From: Macquaria australasica
Lineage: Eukaryota; Chordata; Actinopteri; Centrarchiformes; Percichthyidae
Assembly: GCA_005408345.1 (NCBI GenBank)
Contig: SEMN01000271.1
Span: 124,001-188,000 of the forward strand
Reading direction: 5' to 3'
Length of the DNA stretch: 64,000 nucleotides
The notes beneath the pieces are model-generated. The model did not search any database. It worked only from the letters and a program-made list of their open reading frames with translations, and had not been told where the DNA came from. Below are positions 24,246-34,526 of this stretch, piece by piece. Both the position numbers and the translations under genes were made by a program. The first letter of the stretch is position 1. Every line of letters begins with the position of its first letter.

Positions 24246-24679
24246 ATTTATTTTGTGCTAGAGAGAGCTTTTTCTATCAAGGCTGGAGAAACCTGGCCTC
24301 TCCTGAGACAGGTGTGGTGGTATGAGGGCCTGTAACTGTGGGGTGTCGGAGGAATTCTCTGTAAACATGAACTAATTTACATAAGCATCTTTCTCACTTA
24401 CAGCCTAAACAAAACAAATGTTTAATGACAGGGTTTCTTCTCTAAGTTTTGCATGTGATGGTACCCAGTTCTCTGAGGGAAATGCATCACCACCATGTTT
24501 GCCAGCAAAGATCAGAGCAAAGGTGGGACGGTCCAGAAGAATTAGTTGCCTTATTTTAAAGACCAGGAGCCCGTTGCACCAGCTCTTTGTGAGTTCAAAC
24601 TTAGCCTTATAGCTTATTATTAGGAGGATGAGGATTATGAGGATTCTTCTATAAACAGTGAGGAGTACGCCAAATGTGT

Positions 24680-25020
24680 GACTGGCTACATCAGTACTTG
24701 CATTAACACTATAGTACCCACCATACAGGCCAGAAAATATCCAAACCAGAAACCCTGGATGAACAGTAAAGTATGATACATGCTGCGTGCTTGCTCTCTT
24801 GCATTTAGATCAGGCAATAAGGTGGAGTACAAAACAGCAAAGTACAGACTGCAGAAAACAATCAGCGGCAAAACAGCAATACAAACAGAAGCTGAAATTC
24901 TACTACTCTACTGCTGATGTCAGGCATATGTGACGAGGACAACAACAGATCACGGACTATAAGGGCACCACCACGGAAATAATCAACACCACCATTTCGT
25001 GGTGAAGAAGGAGCCAGAAG
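24680..25020 (+). mobile_element. LINE ORF2 fragment upstream of the reverse transcriptase
   Basis: The plus strand reads 'TGYISTCINTIVPTIQARKY', then 'PNQKPWMNSKV', a stop, 'RACSLAFRSGNKVEYKTAKY' and 'RLQKTISGKTAIQTEAE'. This is the linker between endonuclease and reverse transcriptase found in fish LINEs, whose usual wording is 'NNKPWITSEL...RAFRSGD'. It then reads roughly 'TTTDHGL' and 'GHHHG', matching the 'ITDYKG' region with shifts. Decayed and truncated on both sides. Confidence 0.65.
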
Positions 25021-25034
25021 GCAAAGCTTTCAAT

Positions 25035-25320
25035 TTACCAGCCGATCTACGTTCCAACCCTCATGAGCTTTGGATAGAGACCGAAAAAATGACATTGCGT
25101 ATACAACTGGCCGAAACGAGTTTCCTCTATAGGGTGGCTGAGCTCACCCTATAGATAGGGTAAGGAGCTGAGACATCGGGAGGGAGCTCTGAGTAGAGAC
25201 GCTGCTCAGCCTCCTGGACACCGGGCACGTCCAACTGGTAGGAGACCTTGGGGTAGACCCAGAACATACTGGAAAGATTATATATGTCATCTGGCTTGGG
25301 AACGTCTGGACTACCTCAGT
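25035..25320 (+). mobile_element. LINE ORF2 C-terminal fragment of a second type
   Basis: The plus strand reads 'HELWIETEKMTLRIQLAETS' and 'FLYRVAELTL', the degraded form of the 'GHELWVVTERMRSRIQAAEM' and 'SFLRRVAGLSL' C-terminal region common in fish non-LTR elements. 'CSASWTPGTSNW' and a GRPRTRW-like zone with frame damage follow. Adjacent to, but of different origin from, the fragment at 24680-25020. Confidence 0.65.
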
Positions 25321-25329
25321 CCAATATCA

Positions 25330-25680
25330 ACTCTCATTTGCCTCTGTTTTTGGTGTCTACCAACTCCTGATGGAATTATCTGGCTCTTTAGCTCCTAAAT
25401 GCTCCACTGTGTTCACCAGCTAGTCCCTGACTGTGTCTGCCTGCTGTTTGGTTATGGGTGTTTAGACCTTTTTTTCTGAAAACCTGCTGCCTGCTGCGGC
25501 CTGAAACAACACTGTGAGAGCTGTTAGAGTGAACCAAAACAGTAAAGTTGTGGGCTGGACAGCTAAACAATGAGCTGAAAGACACTATAAAGCTCTACTA
25601 TAAACGCCAAGGGGAGCTGCAAAGTCGGGTGGTAATTTGTCTGTAGGGCCATCAATATAACCAATCTGTTTCACATTAGG
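25330..25680. repeat. Dispersed repeat shared with KLHL23 intron sequence
   Basis: Contains 'agctcctaaatgctccactg', 'gtctgcctgctgtttgg' and 'gagtgaaccaaaacagtaaa'. The last part recurs as 'gtgaatcaaccaaaacagtt' at about 36597-36616, with similar surroundings at 36500-36650. Confidence 0.5.
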
Positions 25681-26221
25681 CCAACATATTGTCATTTGCT
25701 ACATTGTTATTATAAAAATATCTATTATAGCCACATTAAGTTTTAATGGTGCAACCAGATTTATTAAATCACTATTTTGGTAGTTAGTTGTTTAGAACTT
25801 AGGAAGGACTTTAGGCACAAAAGTAATGGATTTCCAAATAGCTTGTGCAACCCAATCCAGATTGGTCATGGCAGGATTGTTATAGTGTACTTTTTCTCAA
25901 TTTTTTGTCTCATCTGCTCAGTAGCCGTCTCCATATTCATCTAGTCATGTCATCTATCAAACAGTGCCCTGAGGAAAGACAAAGCATGCTGGACTGCTTC
26001 CATTAGAACAGGGCAATTCTCTCCTCCTGACTCTGAACATGGGGTTCTACCTGATCTTAAGAGTTGTCCCTCTTCTGAGCTACAGCCTGTTCCACTATTG
26101 ATACTGAGCCTGCTCCTGGGACCGTGTGGGCACAATTACAGCCCACACAGGTCATCACACAGACCAGTTGGATAATCATCCTCACTTGAAGTACTGACAT
26201 CAGTGCCTTTTGCAAGGCTTC

Positions 26222-26650
26222 TTAAAGTGCACAGATGGAGAGCTTCTTTTGTGCGACCTTCTGCATTCTGGCCTGATGTATCTTCCTGACTACAGTGAAA
26301 AAAAATGGAGATGAATGACTTTCACCTATTTGATGCCTCTTCTTCCTTGATACTAGCTCAGCCTGGAAATAGAACCCCTCAGACGCGGAAGGCTTTCCTC
26401 TTAGCACAGTGGGGTTCAGCTGGGTCTCACAGAAGATGGTCTTCTTTCTTGCCCAGTTTCTTGACCCATGCTCTAACCTCTGGTGACAGCAAGCGACAGA
26501 ACTGTTGAATGAGACTTTTACCAACCTGTTCTGTGGTTCTGCTTGGTCACTTCCACTTTTGGAAGAGTTCCCTTGGTGGCAGATCTCCCAGGGGGGCGCT
26601 TGTCCTGCTTGATGTCAAGCTCTGTGGGCTTCAGTCTGAAGACCTTTACA
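26222..26650 (-). mobile_element. Retroelement gag-like relic with SCAN-like helix
   Basis: The minus strand contains 'LIQQFCRLLSPEVRAWVKK' (26460-26516), which resembles the helix-turn of SCAN domains (pattern LeuGluGlnPhe...LeuProProGlu...AlaTrpVal). A stop follows shortly afterwards. In fish, SCAN-like domains occur in gag of Gmr1-like Ty3/gypsy elements. This segment lies upstream of, and in the same direction as, the pol relic at 23823-24245, so both may come from one element that was later split by LINE pieces. The upstream part (26520-26650) is basic and proline-rich and not recognised. Confidence 0.4.
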
Positions 26651-27543
26651 ATGATTTCACACTTTGTTAACAGGGCTGTGCATATATACATAGAAGAATC
26701 ATATTTTTTCAGTGTGATTGTATCTGATGGTATTTGGCTTTTTCACTTGAAATCGCACTAATTTGAAGTTTAAGCATTTCCTTGGCATAAAACTGAAAAC
26801 TGTATGAGAAAAATGCAAATATATCTGCTGTATGGTGCCTAGCACAAAAGAAATTAATGAATGCTTCTACCAAAACCTTAACCTTACAAGCTAACAAGGT
26901 TAAGGTATGGCTGACTTATGGTTAACAAGGTTTAAATTTAGGTGTCTAATCTGAACCACCTTAACCCTAATCAAGTTTTTTAGATGCCTAACCCTTTAGC
27001 ATAGTTTATTTGCTGTGACCACAATCATCAACCAACTTTAACCATGCCATAGTTGCCATGTTTTGTTTTGTTTTTTTACTATTTTGTAGAAAGATAAATG
27101 AGGTCTTTATTGCCCACTGAAGCCAGGAAATAGAAATAAACAAACAAATATGAAAATGCAAATTAAGTTTATCAAAAACATAATTATTGGCTATTTCCTA
27201 TTGAACTGGTGAATGTAGATACAAATTGAGCAGTTATTGGTGAGCTGCCTGTTACCTTTTTTTCATGGTCTGTATATCACATACCACATTATGTGCAGTG
27301 CTGCTGAGCAGCTAGGTTGATACTTACTGACTCCAAGGAGTGATGTAAATGTGATGAGGACATTAGCAAGGCCTAAACTGGTCATGATGACATCTTTGGG
27401 TTTGTTTAGTATATTATCATACCTGGGCAGTATTTAATTAAGTTTGAGGTTTAGTATGTAGAAATGTTGACACCAGTTTGTTAGAGCAGTACTTTTGCGT
27501 TAACGTCATGGACCATGAGATACAAATGTGTCAGTGTGTTTGC

Positions 27544-27590
<47 letters not shown>

Positions 27591-28172
27591 GGTGAGGGTG
27601 TCTTGAGTGACAGTGATTATGAGTCCATAGAGGTACAGATGATCAGAGAGTAAATGACAGCCTGCAGAGAAGAAAATGAAGGGAAAAAGAAGATTGCCGG
27701 TACCTTAATTAACTTAATGCCATGTGATAGGAGACATGAGATGAACCGTGCTTAATTCTCACCGCACAACTGGCCTCCCATCTCTCCAGTCGCTGCTCAA
27801 ACAAACAAAACTAAGGCAAATATCTTTTTTGCATCAGAAATCTAATGGTATTTTTATTTCTCACATATCCACAAACACATACTTTAGAAAAAAAGTTTTT
27901 CCAATTGACAAGCAATGTATCACACTGACTTCTAAATGATGTCAACAAGTGAGGGGTGGGGGTCAAGATGGGCAAGGGAAAAAAAGCCACCCTTAACACA
28001 GACTGAATGTATTTCTGTGATCATCTACTACAGATGTTGTGAAGAGTCTGACTGTAATGACAAAGCTGGGTAGATAAAGCTGTTCCTCACACCCTCAGCC
28101 CCTCACCTCACCATTATTCTCTGGTTGCTCAAATGAGACTCTGTAGTCCAATTGTGATTTGTGATCTTTCAG
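26651..28172. other. Non-coding stretch with (TG)n
   Basis: No gene seen. A perfect (TG)n microsatellite lies at 27545-27589. Confidence 0.5.
27545..27589. repeat. (TG)n microsatellite
   Basis: Perfect TG run of about 22 units. Confidence 0.95.
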
Positions 28173-28239
28173 GCTGGGCACAGCACACAGAAGTCATCTT
28201 TGACTGAGGAAGATGAAGCGTTAAGGGACAGGACACAAC
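28173..28239 (+). CDS. Weak candidate internal exon, unidentified gene
   Basis: A TCTTTCAG acceptor and a GTGAGT donor enclose 67 nt that read 'AGHSTQKSSLTEEDEALRDR' plus two more residues in one frame. The composition is polar, acidic to basic and protein-like, and both splice signals match consensus. No partner exon was found, and a single 67-nt exon can easily be chance. Confidence 0.22.
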
Positions 28240-29249
28240 GTGAGTCCTATCTGTACAACACTGGAGTCCCAGTACATAGACCTGGTCTTCCCCAACATCA
28301 GCAATGTGATTTTGACAAGAGCACAGGGCCTTTGCTTGCCAATGATCCTCACCTCATCTTGTTGTTTCTGTCATATTTCTCTTAACATCATTCTGAAAGT
28401 CCTGCAATACTATAATGGTACAATATAGACATTATGAGAAGCTCATAAACAGGTGCCACATTGCTGCCATGCTGCAGTATAGACAGCCCGCATGTGCAAT
28501 ATCAGATTCTTTAAAGCAATATCTCACTTCTGTAGGACATTTTTACTTTTTTGCACACATGCCTCAACCACTGATATTGGCTGCCCCAGGCATCCATAAT
28601 ACCTAAATTGTATTCAATTAAAAAAAAAATCTAATCTTATAATCTTCTTCTGTCCAACACACCTTACACCATTGTGAGGAATTTTACTTTAAAAGAGGTA
28701 TTTTTGCCTTGTGCAGACAGTAGACCTATATGTTGTGAAACCAACTGAAGCTCACACAGAGACACTATGAAAGAACACATTCTTAATCAAATACTTACAA
28801 GTCAAGTTTAAATCTGTAAACACTGGACATCTCAGTAAGCATTCAGTGTACTAGTTAAGTTCAGCCTTGAGTATGTGCAAGCAATGGCACCTGCTCTTTC
28901 CATTTTGGAAAGCCTGAATCTGTGTGATGAGCAGGTTGGACTGAATGACGTCCAGCTTGAAAGCTGCAATTCATCTTAAGGCATAAAGCAAGCAGCATTA
29001 TGAGAATATATGTCTAACACTAATAGAAAAACAGCTTTAATGGTGTAGCCCTCCAGAAGATGAATCGTTGTAAATAAACACCTTTTAGAAGAATGGAACC
29101 ATAAATTGTATGTAACATCTGATAAAGATTTCAGGAATATTATAAAGATATACTACAAGAGATAAAGTGTGATAAAGATAAAAACAAGATACAAACTATT
29201 GAGTACAATGCAGAATCAGTAACATATTTTAAATCACTTATCAATCTTT

Positions 29250-29468
29250 TTTTTTTTTTTTTAAAGCCTTTAATCAATGTCACACATGCTTTATTTACTT
29301 ATTTATTTATTTTTGGGTCTGATATGTTTGCTTGTTATTTTGGCTTTTTTAATATTATTTTATTCTTGGATATTTTAATCTATTTCATTTAATTTAATTT
29401 TACCTTGTAAAGCACTTTGTAACTCTTATGAAAGTGTAGCTGTATAATTATTAGTATTATTGTTATTA

Positions 29469-29499
<31 letters not shown>

Positions 29500-29500
29500 G
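29250..29500 (+). repeat. LINE-like 3' tail ending in an ATT microsatellite
   Basis: A T-rich segment is followed by 'ccttgtaaagcactttgtaa', the wording found at the 3' ends of many fish LINEs, and then by (TTA/TTG)n to about 29500. No coding part is preserved. Confidence 0.5.
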
Positions 29501-31502
29501 CTAAATAGCATTGTAATAACATTATAGGATTATTATGAGGATATCATATGGGACAGATAATATCATAAGGCCACCAAAATTTGTATTGATGACTATGGAC
29601 AAACTGTACCAACTTACCAATATCACAGGAAGATTACTGTGATATTTCTTTAAGAACAAAAACCACTATTATTGTGCTAGTAAATTGTCATCACAGATTT
29701 ATCGGGCCAGAAAACATGACAACAGCCCACCAGCAGCCTTTTCATTGGCTAAGATGAGACGTGATCGCTTCTGAAGTGTGAGGACATTTCGGCACCAGCT
29801 AGCTAATTGTAATAAGGCAGGCTGGCACATACGTTGGCAGTGACAGCCATGGGGTGAGAGGCGAGGGCTCGGCTTCCCTACTAAAAGCCAGCGTGGAGTT
29901 TGAGCCGTCAGGCCGCTGCGCTCCAGAGACTTGCTCTGGCACTCACCTAGATACACATCTGCTCTGATTAATCGCCTGCTTCGCCCAGTGCATACATTTC
30001 ATTATCAGCTTTAAGTGGGTGAAAACAACAAGGATCAGGGCATTGAGCAGAGCTGTGGCGAGAGGAAAGATGAAAGGGGGAAATATGAGCGGAATATACC
30101 GGGTGTGTGAAAGAAGTGGATTTCTAGTGACCCTCCTCATTTTCTTCTTTGTGGCATTAAATAATGTGGGACCTTTATCAACCGCTATTGACAACCAGTT
30201 ACCACCAGTCTTATCTGTTCATACTCAAGTATCTCAACCCTTTTATCCTCCTGAGCCACCATTATCACCACAATCAATAGATACAACAAAAACACCTAGT
30301 AAAGAGGTCCCAAAATATGTATCACTGCTTTGTCATGAGTACTTCTAAGTCTTTGTGGGTAAAATATATCATGACACAGGTTGTTCCTTTGTTGCGGCAT
30401 GCTGTGGTAGAAAGGTTGTTGCTTAGCACCTGGATAAGTCATGGTAGCTGCTCAGGGTCAACTTGACAAAAGGTTTTTGAGAAGGTGGTGAATGCTACAT
30501 GCTTCCCAGCCTTCAAAAGGTGGGAAAACTGCATTTTGCAAGTGAAAGCAGTTTAGATGAGGGGGCTTTACCCTCCACCACATAACTGATCAAGGATGAG
30601 CAGGCTACATCCAAAGGTAATTCACCAAGATTCTGTTGTCCATCAGCTCTTTCATTGATTTTACGATTGTTCGTGTCCTTGCTTGTCAAGAGCAAAGCTC
30701 CTCTGAGTTTGGGTTCAAAATGTAAGAAAAACTGAAAAGAGCATGGTACAAACATTCTTGCTCATACTTATAGAGCAACACTGCCATCCCCTGGCAGCTT
30801 CTGTTCAGTACTCTGCCTTTTATCCATACAGACTGTGCTGCAGAGGGCACCAAACTTGTAAGAAAGAGCAGAGTAATGCAGGCCTGGTATTCAGCCTCAA
30901 AGCACAGCAGTGGAACTTGAAATGAAATGGGTCAAGGAGATTTAGATCTGGGCCATTATTGTCAAAGAGAACAATGAGCATAGACTTTGGAGTAATTGGT
31001 AGAAAAGGGTAAGCATTTGTCATGTTAGTTCAGACTGGGTTCTGCGCATACCTAATAGGGTTTCACACAATTTACAAAGGCGTATTTGCTTTATTGCAGC
31101 AAATGGCATATTTGCTATCCCCAAGTATAATTAATATGTGTCACCCTTCAGTTGCTTGATAAAGACACCCTCTCTCTCCAGTTTAAAACACCACAGATTA
31201 AAACAATAAAGTCTTCAATTATATTGTATAATATCATTTTTATTTATGCAACAGGGGTGATTTCATATGTAACAGATTCAAAACAGCGATCAATCAGTCA
31301 TTCATCTTCATCTTAGGTTAGGTTTGCTGTCATTCAAACATCAAACTGTACTCCAAGGAATTGTAAAAATCTAATTTTGGCCAGAATTAAACACATAAAA
31401 AAGAAAAACAGAAATAAACTAAAATCAAAAATTTAAATAGTTGATTTGTTTACAGAATGTAGCAGTGATGGCCAATCAACTTCAATTAAGTTACAACAAG
31501 AC

Positions 31503-31862
31503 TCAACCATGCTAGCAGCTCTGCGAGGCTGTGCTTAGGCACAGCAGTGCTTATAGCTAAATGTTAAGCAGGTTGTTTACCATGTTCACCATCTTAGTTT
31601 TGCATGTTAGAATGCTAACATTTGCTAAGTACAGCTGAGGCTGATGTTAGTGTCATTAGTTTTGTAGGTATCCGGTGATAAACCATAGTACTAGACAAAA
31701 GTACTAGAAATATTGACCTGATGATGGCGCTATGGAAAATGGGAGGGATCACCAAAGTTATTACAATTCATCCTGAGGGGGACACGGATGTCTGTTTCAA
31801 ATATCATGGCAATCCATCCAACACTTGTTGAGAAACTTGAGACTAAGTCTGGACCATATTTA
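31503..31862 (+). repeat. Dispersed repeat R1, copy 4
   Basis: 'atgctagcagctctgcgagg', 'acagctgaggctgatgttag', 'gacctgatgatggcgcta', 'attcatcctgagggggacac' and 'atggcaatccatccaacact' follow in order, matching copies 1 and 3. Confidence 0.75.
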
Positions 31863-32142
31863 AGTGTAGCAACGATGGGCAATCAAGTTCAAATAAGTTA
31901 CAAAAATGAAAGCAAAAACTGCGTAAAATGCAGCTCCAGTTACATGAAGACTTTGATGATCATGTAGGACTGTGCAGAGAGAAACGCTCTGTGATTCAGG
32001 AGTTCAGATAAGGATGAGGTAGAAAGATACAGATGACCGGAGACCGTCCCTCTGTGTCTGTCTCTGTCTGCCTCGCTATCTGCTGGACTGCCTGTCAATC
32101 TGTCTTCATCTATTTCTTTCTTTTACTTTGTTAACTCAAACA

Positions 32143-32173
32143 GACACACACACACACACACACACACACACAA
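32143..32173. repeat. (CA)n microsatellite
   Basis: Near-perfect CA run. Confidence 0.9.
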
Positions 32174-32374
32174 CACACAGGGCCTCCTTTTCAGAATAGA
32201 TAAAGCTCTAAATTAATTGGGAGTAACTAGATGAATTTGCTTAAGGATACCCAGTAACCAGACGCTGGCAAATAGATTGGCCTTATTGGAGGAGCTTTTC
32301 TGGAGGCAGAAACCATCTTACGTTTGAGTTTAACCTCACTGAGCAAAGCCCAAGAGCCTCAAGTTTTTGTCTCC

Positions 32375-32375
32375 C

Positions 32376-32412
<37 letters not shown>
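32375..32412. repeat. (CTGT)n microsatellite
   Basis: Nine or more tandem CTGT units. The minus-strand frame over it encodes only a repeated Asp-Arg-Gln-Thr unit and is not a gene. Confidence 0.95.
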
Positions 32413-32414
<2 letters not shown>

Positions 32415-33346
32415 ACAGCAACTGACTGAAGCCCAGAGGAACAGGAAAGACAGGAGGGATTTATTCATGACACTTTCCGTCTCATGGATGAATCAGAATT
32501 AGGGCTCTTGAATTCCGTCGCTGAGTCAGAGTCAACAAATATTCAATAACACTAACCATGCTCATTTCTACTTGTGTTATTTCACCAATTTTAAGAACAA
32601 AACAATGATGACAAATGGAAACAAACAAAAATCTAACTTATTTGTTACAGTCAAAGAATGATGAACACATGAAAGCACATTAGGCCTCTTTCATGGCAGA
32701 CAAAGGTGTAATTATATAGCATAATTAAGGATTGCCCTCTATTTACATGTAGCTTTACCAGTTTCTGCCTCACTGGCATGGCTGACTGATATGCTTAATG
32801 CAACAGAGACATCGTTAACGGTATTTATTACACCTGTGCTTTTCCTGCTTTGACAAGTCAAAACATCTGCTGTGAAAAGGGTCTATAGGCCTTTTTTCAC
32901 AGAAGACATTTTGAAATGTCACAGTAGGAAAAGCACAGATGTAATTAATATTAATATAATATTAATGACGGTTGCATTCCATTTAGGTAAGCCAGTTCTA
33001 GGATTCCATATTGTGCATGCTGACACGCTGGAACACGTACTGGAACTGAGCCTTCATTAATGTTATTACTTATACCTGTGCATTTCCTGCTACAGTGAGT
33101 TAAAATGTCTGCTGTGAGAAATGTCTATTGGATTATTTCTGGCCCCAGGAAACGTATAAAACACCAGCCATCGACCTCTGTAAGATTATTGTATTCTTTG
33201 AGTGCACCTGAAATCAGTCACAAAACAAGCCTAAAGATTAGAAAAGGTTAAAGGTTAAAAAAAACAAAACTGACCATTGAGGTTGAGTTCTAGGAAAAGC
33301 AGCCATACAGCAGTTTTGCTAATTCACAATGAACAGCTGTCATTTA

Positions 33347-33830
33347 CACTGGGGACGCTGGGGACATGTCCCCACCACTTTTTGAAATGACTGATTTTGT
33401 CCCCCTCACTTTTTAAAAGCATAATTTGTTCAAAATGAAAATGCTTGCACCAAGCAATGTTATCTAACAAATGAGAACGCTTTGAGAAAGGTCTATTTGC
33501 ACAATAAGAAAAATGTACAATGTAATGTAAATACAGAAGAAACAAATGTGCATTGTCCAGGGATGCATATGGATGACTTGTGCAGTCGATGTTGTTGTGC
33601 GTTTTCTGCTGATTATTTTCTATTGTCGACTCTGTAGTACCCTAGGCTAGGCCCTTTTGATGCGCCGTTATGCAATTCTTTTCTCCGACCCGCCGTAATT
33701 ACTTACTCTGATGTCATACCAATCCCCCCATTACATTGCCTAAAATTGCATATGTTGAAGACTGTTTTAAAAATGTTTTTTTCATCTGAGCCCTTATGTC
33801 CCCACCACTTTTGGTTGCATGGTACACCTA
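33347..33830. repeat. Dispersed repeat with 'tgtccccaccactttt' at both ends
   Basis: The 16-base word 'tgtccccaccactttt' occurs directly repeated at about 33366 and 33798. The left one sits next to the palindrome 'ggggacatgtcccc'. It looks like a fish interspersed element of unknown class and is non-coding. Confidence 0.5.
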
Positions 33831-33908
33831 TACACTGTGGCCAATTGAGCCACCATACTTATTCGACTCTATAGGGCCACAGCTACCAATTCTACAAATT
33901 CTAAGACC

Positions 33909-34266
33909 TAAAGGAATAGTTTGACATCTTGGGAAAGACACTTTCTTGCCAAGAGTTAGATGAGAATATTGATCCTACTCTCATGACTGTTCATTAAAAA
34001 TGACACTACAGCCAGGAGACAGTTAGCTTAGCATAAAGAGTAGATAAATCAGCTAACCTGTATTTAAATGTAACACATTCTGCCTTATAACTCTTTTGTT
34101 TAGTGTGTACAAAAACTAAAGTGTAAAAATGACAAGTGGTGGTTTTACAGGGGGTCACTTTTTCTTGGCCGGGAGCAGTGACTTCCTGTGTTAATTAGTG
34201 AGCTTTAGAGGTGCTGTCCTGGTAAATGTTGTTTGACTCTTTCCCAAAATGTCCACTATTTCTTTA
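33909..34266 (+). mobile_element. MITE family R3, copy 1 (complete, with terminal inverted repeats)
   Basis: The left end 'taaaggaatagtttgacatc' plus 'ttgggaaag' and the complement of the right end ('ctttcccaaaatgtccac' and 'tatttcttta') form an inverted repeat of about 29 bp with a few mismatches, giving a 358-bp non-coding element. Internal landmarks are 'agttagcttagcataaagag' and 'aactaaagtgtaaaaatgac'. It ends about 260 bp downstream of the KLHL23 stop codon, so it may lie in that gene's 3' UTR or flank. Three partial relatives occur in the window. Confidence 0.75.
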
Positions 34267-34526
34267 ACTCCAGAGATAATGAAATGTACATGGGCATCAA
34301 ACATTCCCTATCCAGTTGGTTTTCCAGTTTTCCCTGTTGGTTTGGAGGAGGCAGTTCAGGAGACGGACCCTGGGAGAACCACATATACTACCATAAAACT
34401 CAAACCAGCTGGTACATCACTGCCTGACTGGGAACTATTAAACCAGTTCACCCGATTGGCTCTGCAATTGTTCCAAGGTGAGGTGATGTAGATGCAGTAT
34501 CTTTGGCTTGCCTCTGCCTTTCCACA

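Larger units (their letters stand above)
28240..33346. other. Non-coding stretch with repeats
   Basis: No gene seen. It contains a LINE-like tail with (TTA)n at about 29250-29500, repeat R1 copy 4 (31503-31862), (CA)n at 32143-32173 and (CTGT)n at 32375-32412. The frame at 30019-30348 starts with a hydrophobic stretch but shows no domain and no splice context. Confidence 0.5.

Noticed and set aside
30019..30348. 109-codon plus-strand frame with a hydrophobic N-terminal segment, like a small secreted or membrane protein
   Set aside because: No domain, no splice or promoter context and random-looking composition after the hydrophobic part; hydrophobic runs are common in AT-rich DNA.
32283..32468. 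Protein with Asp-Arg-Gln-Thr repeats
   Set aside because: It is the translation of the (CTGT)n microsatellite.
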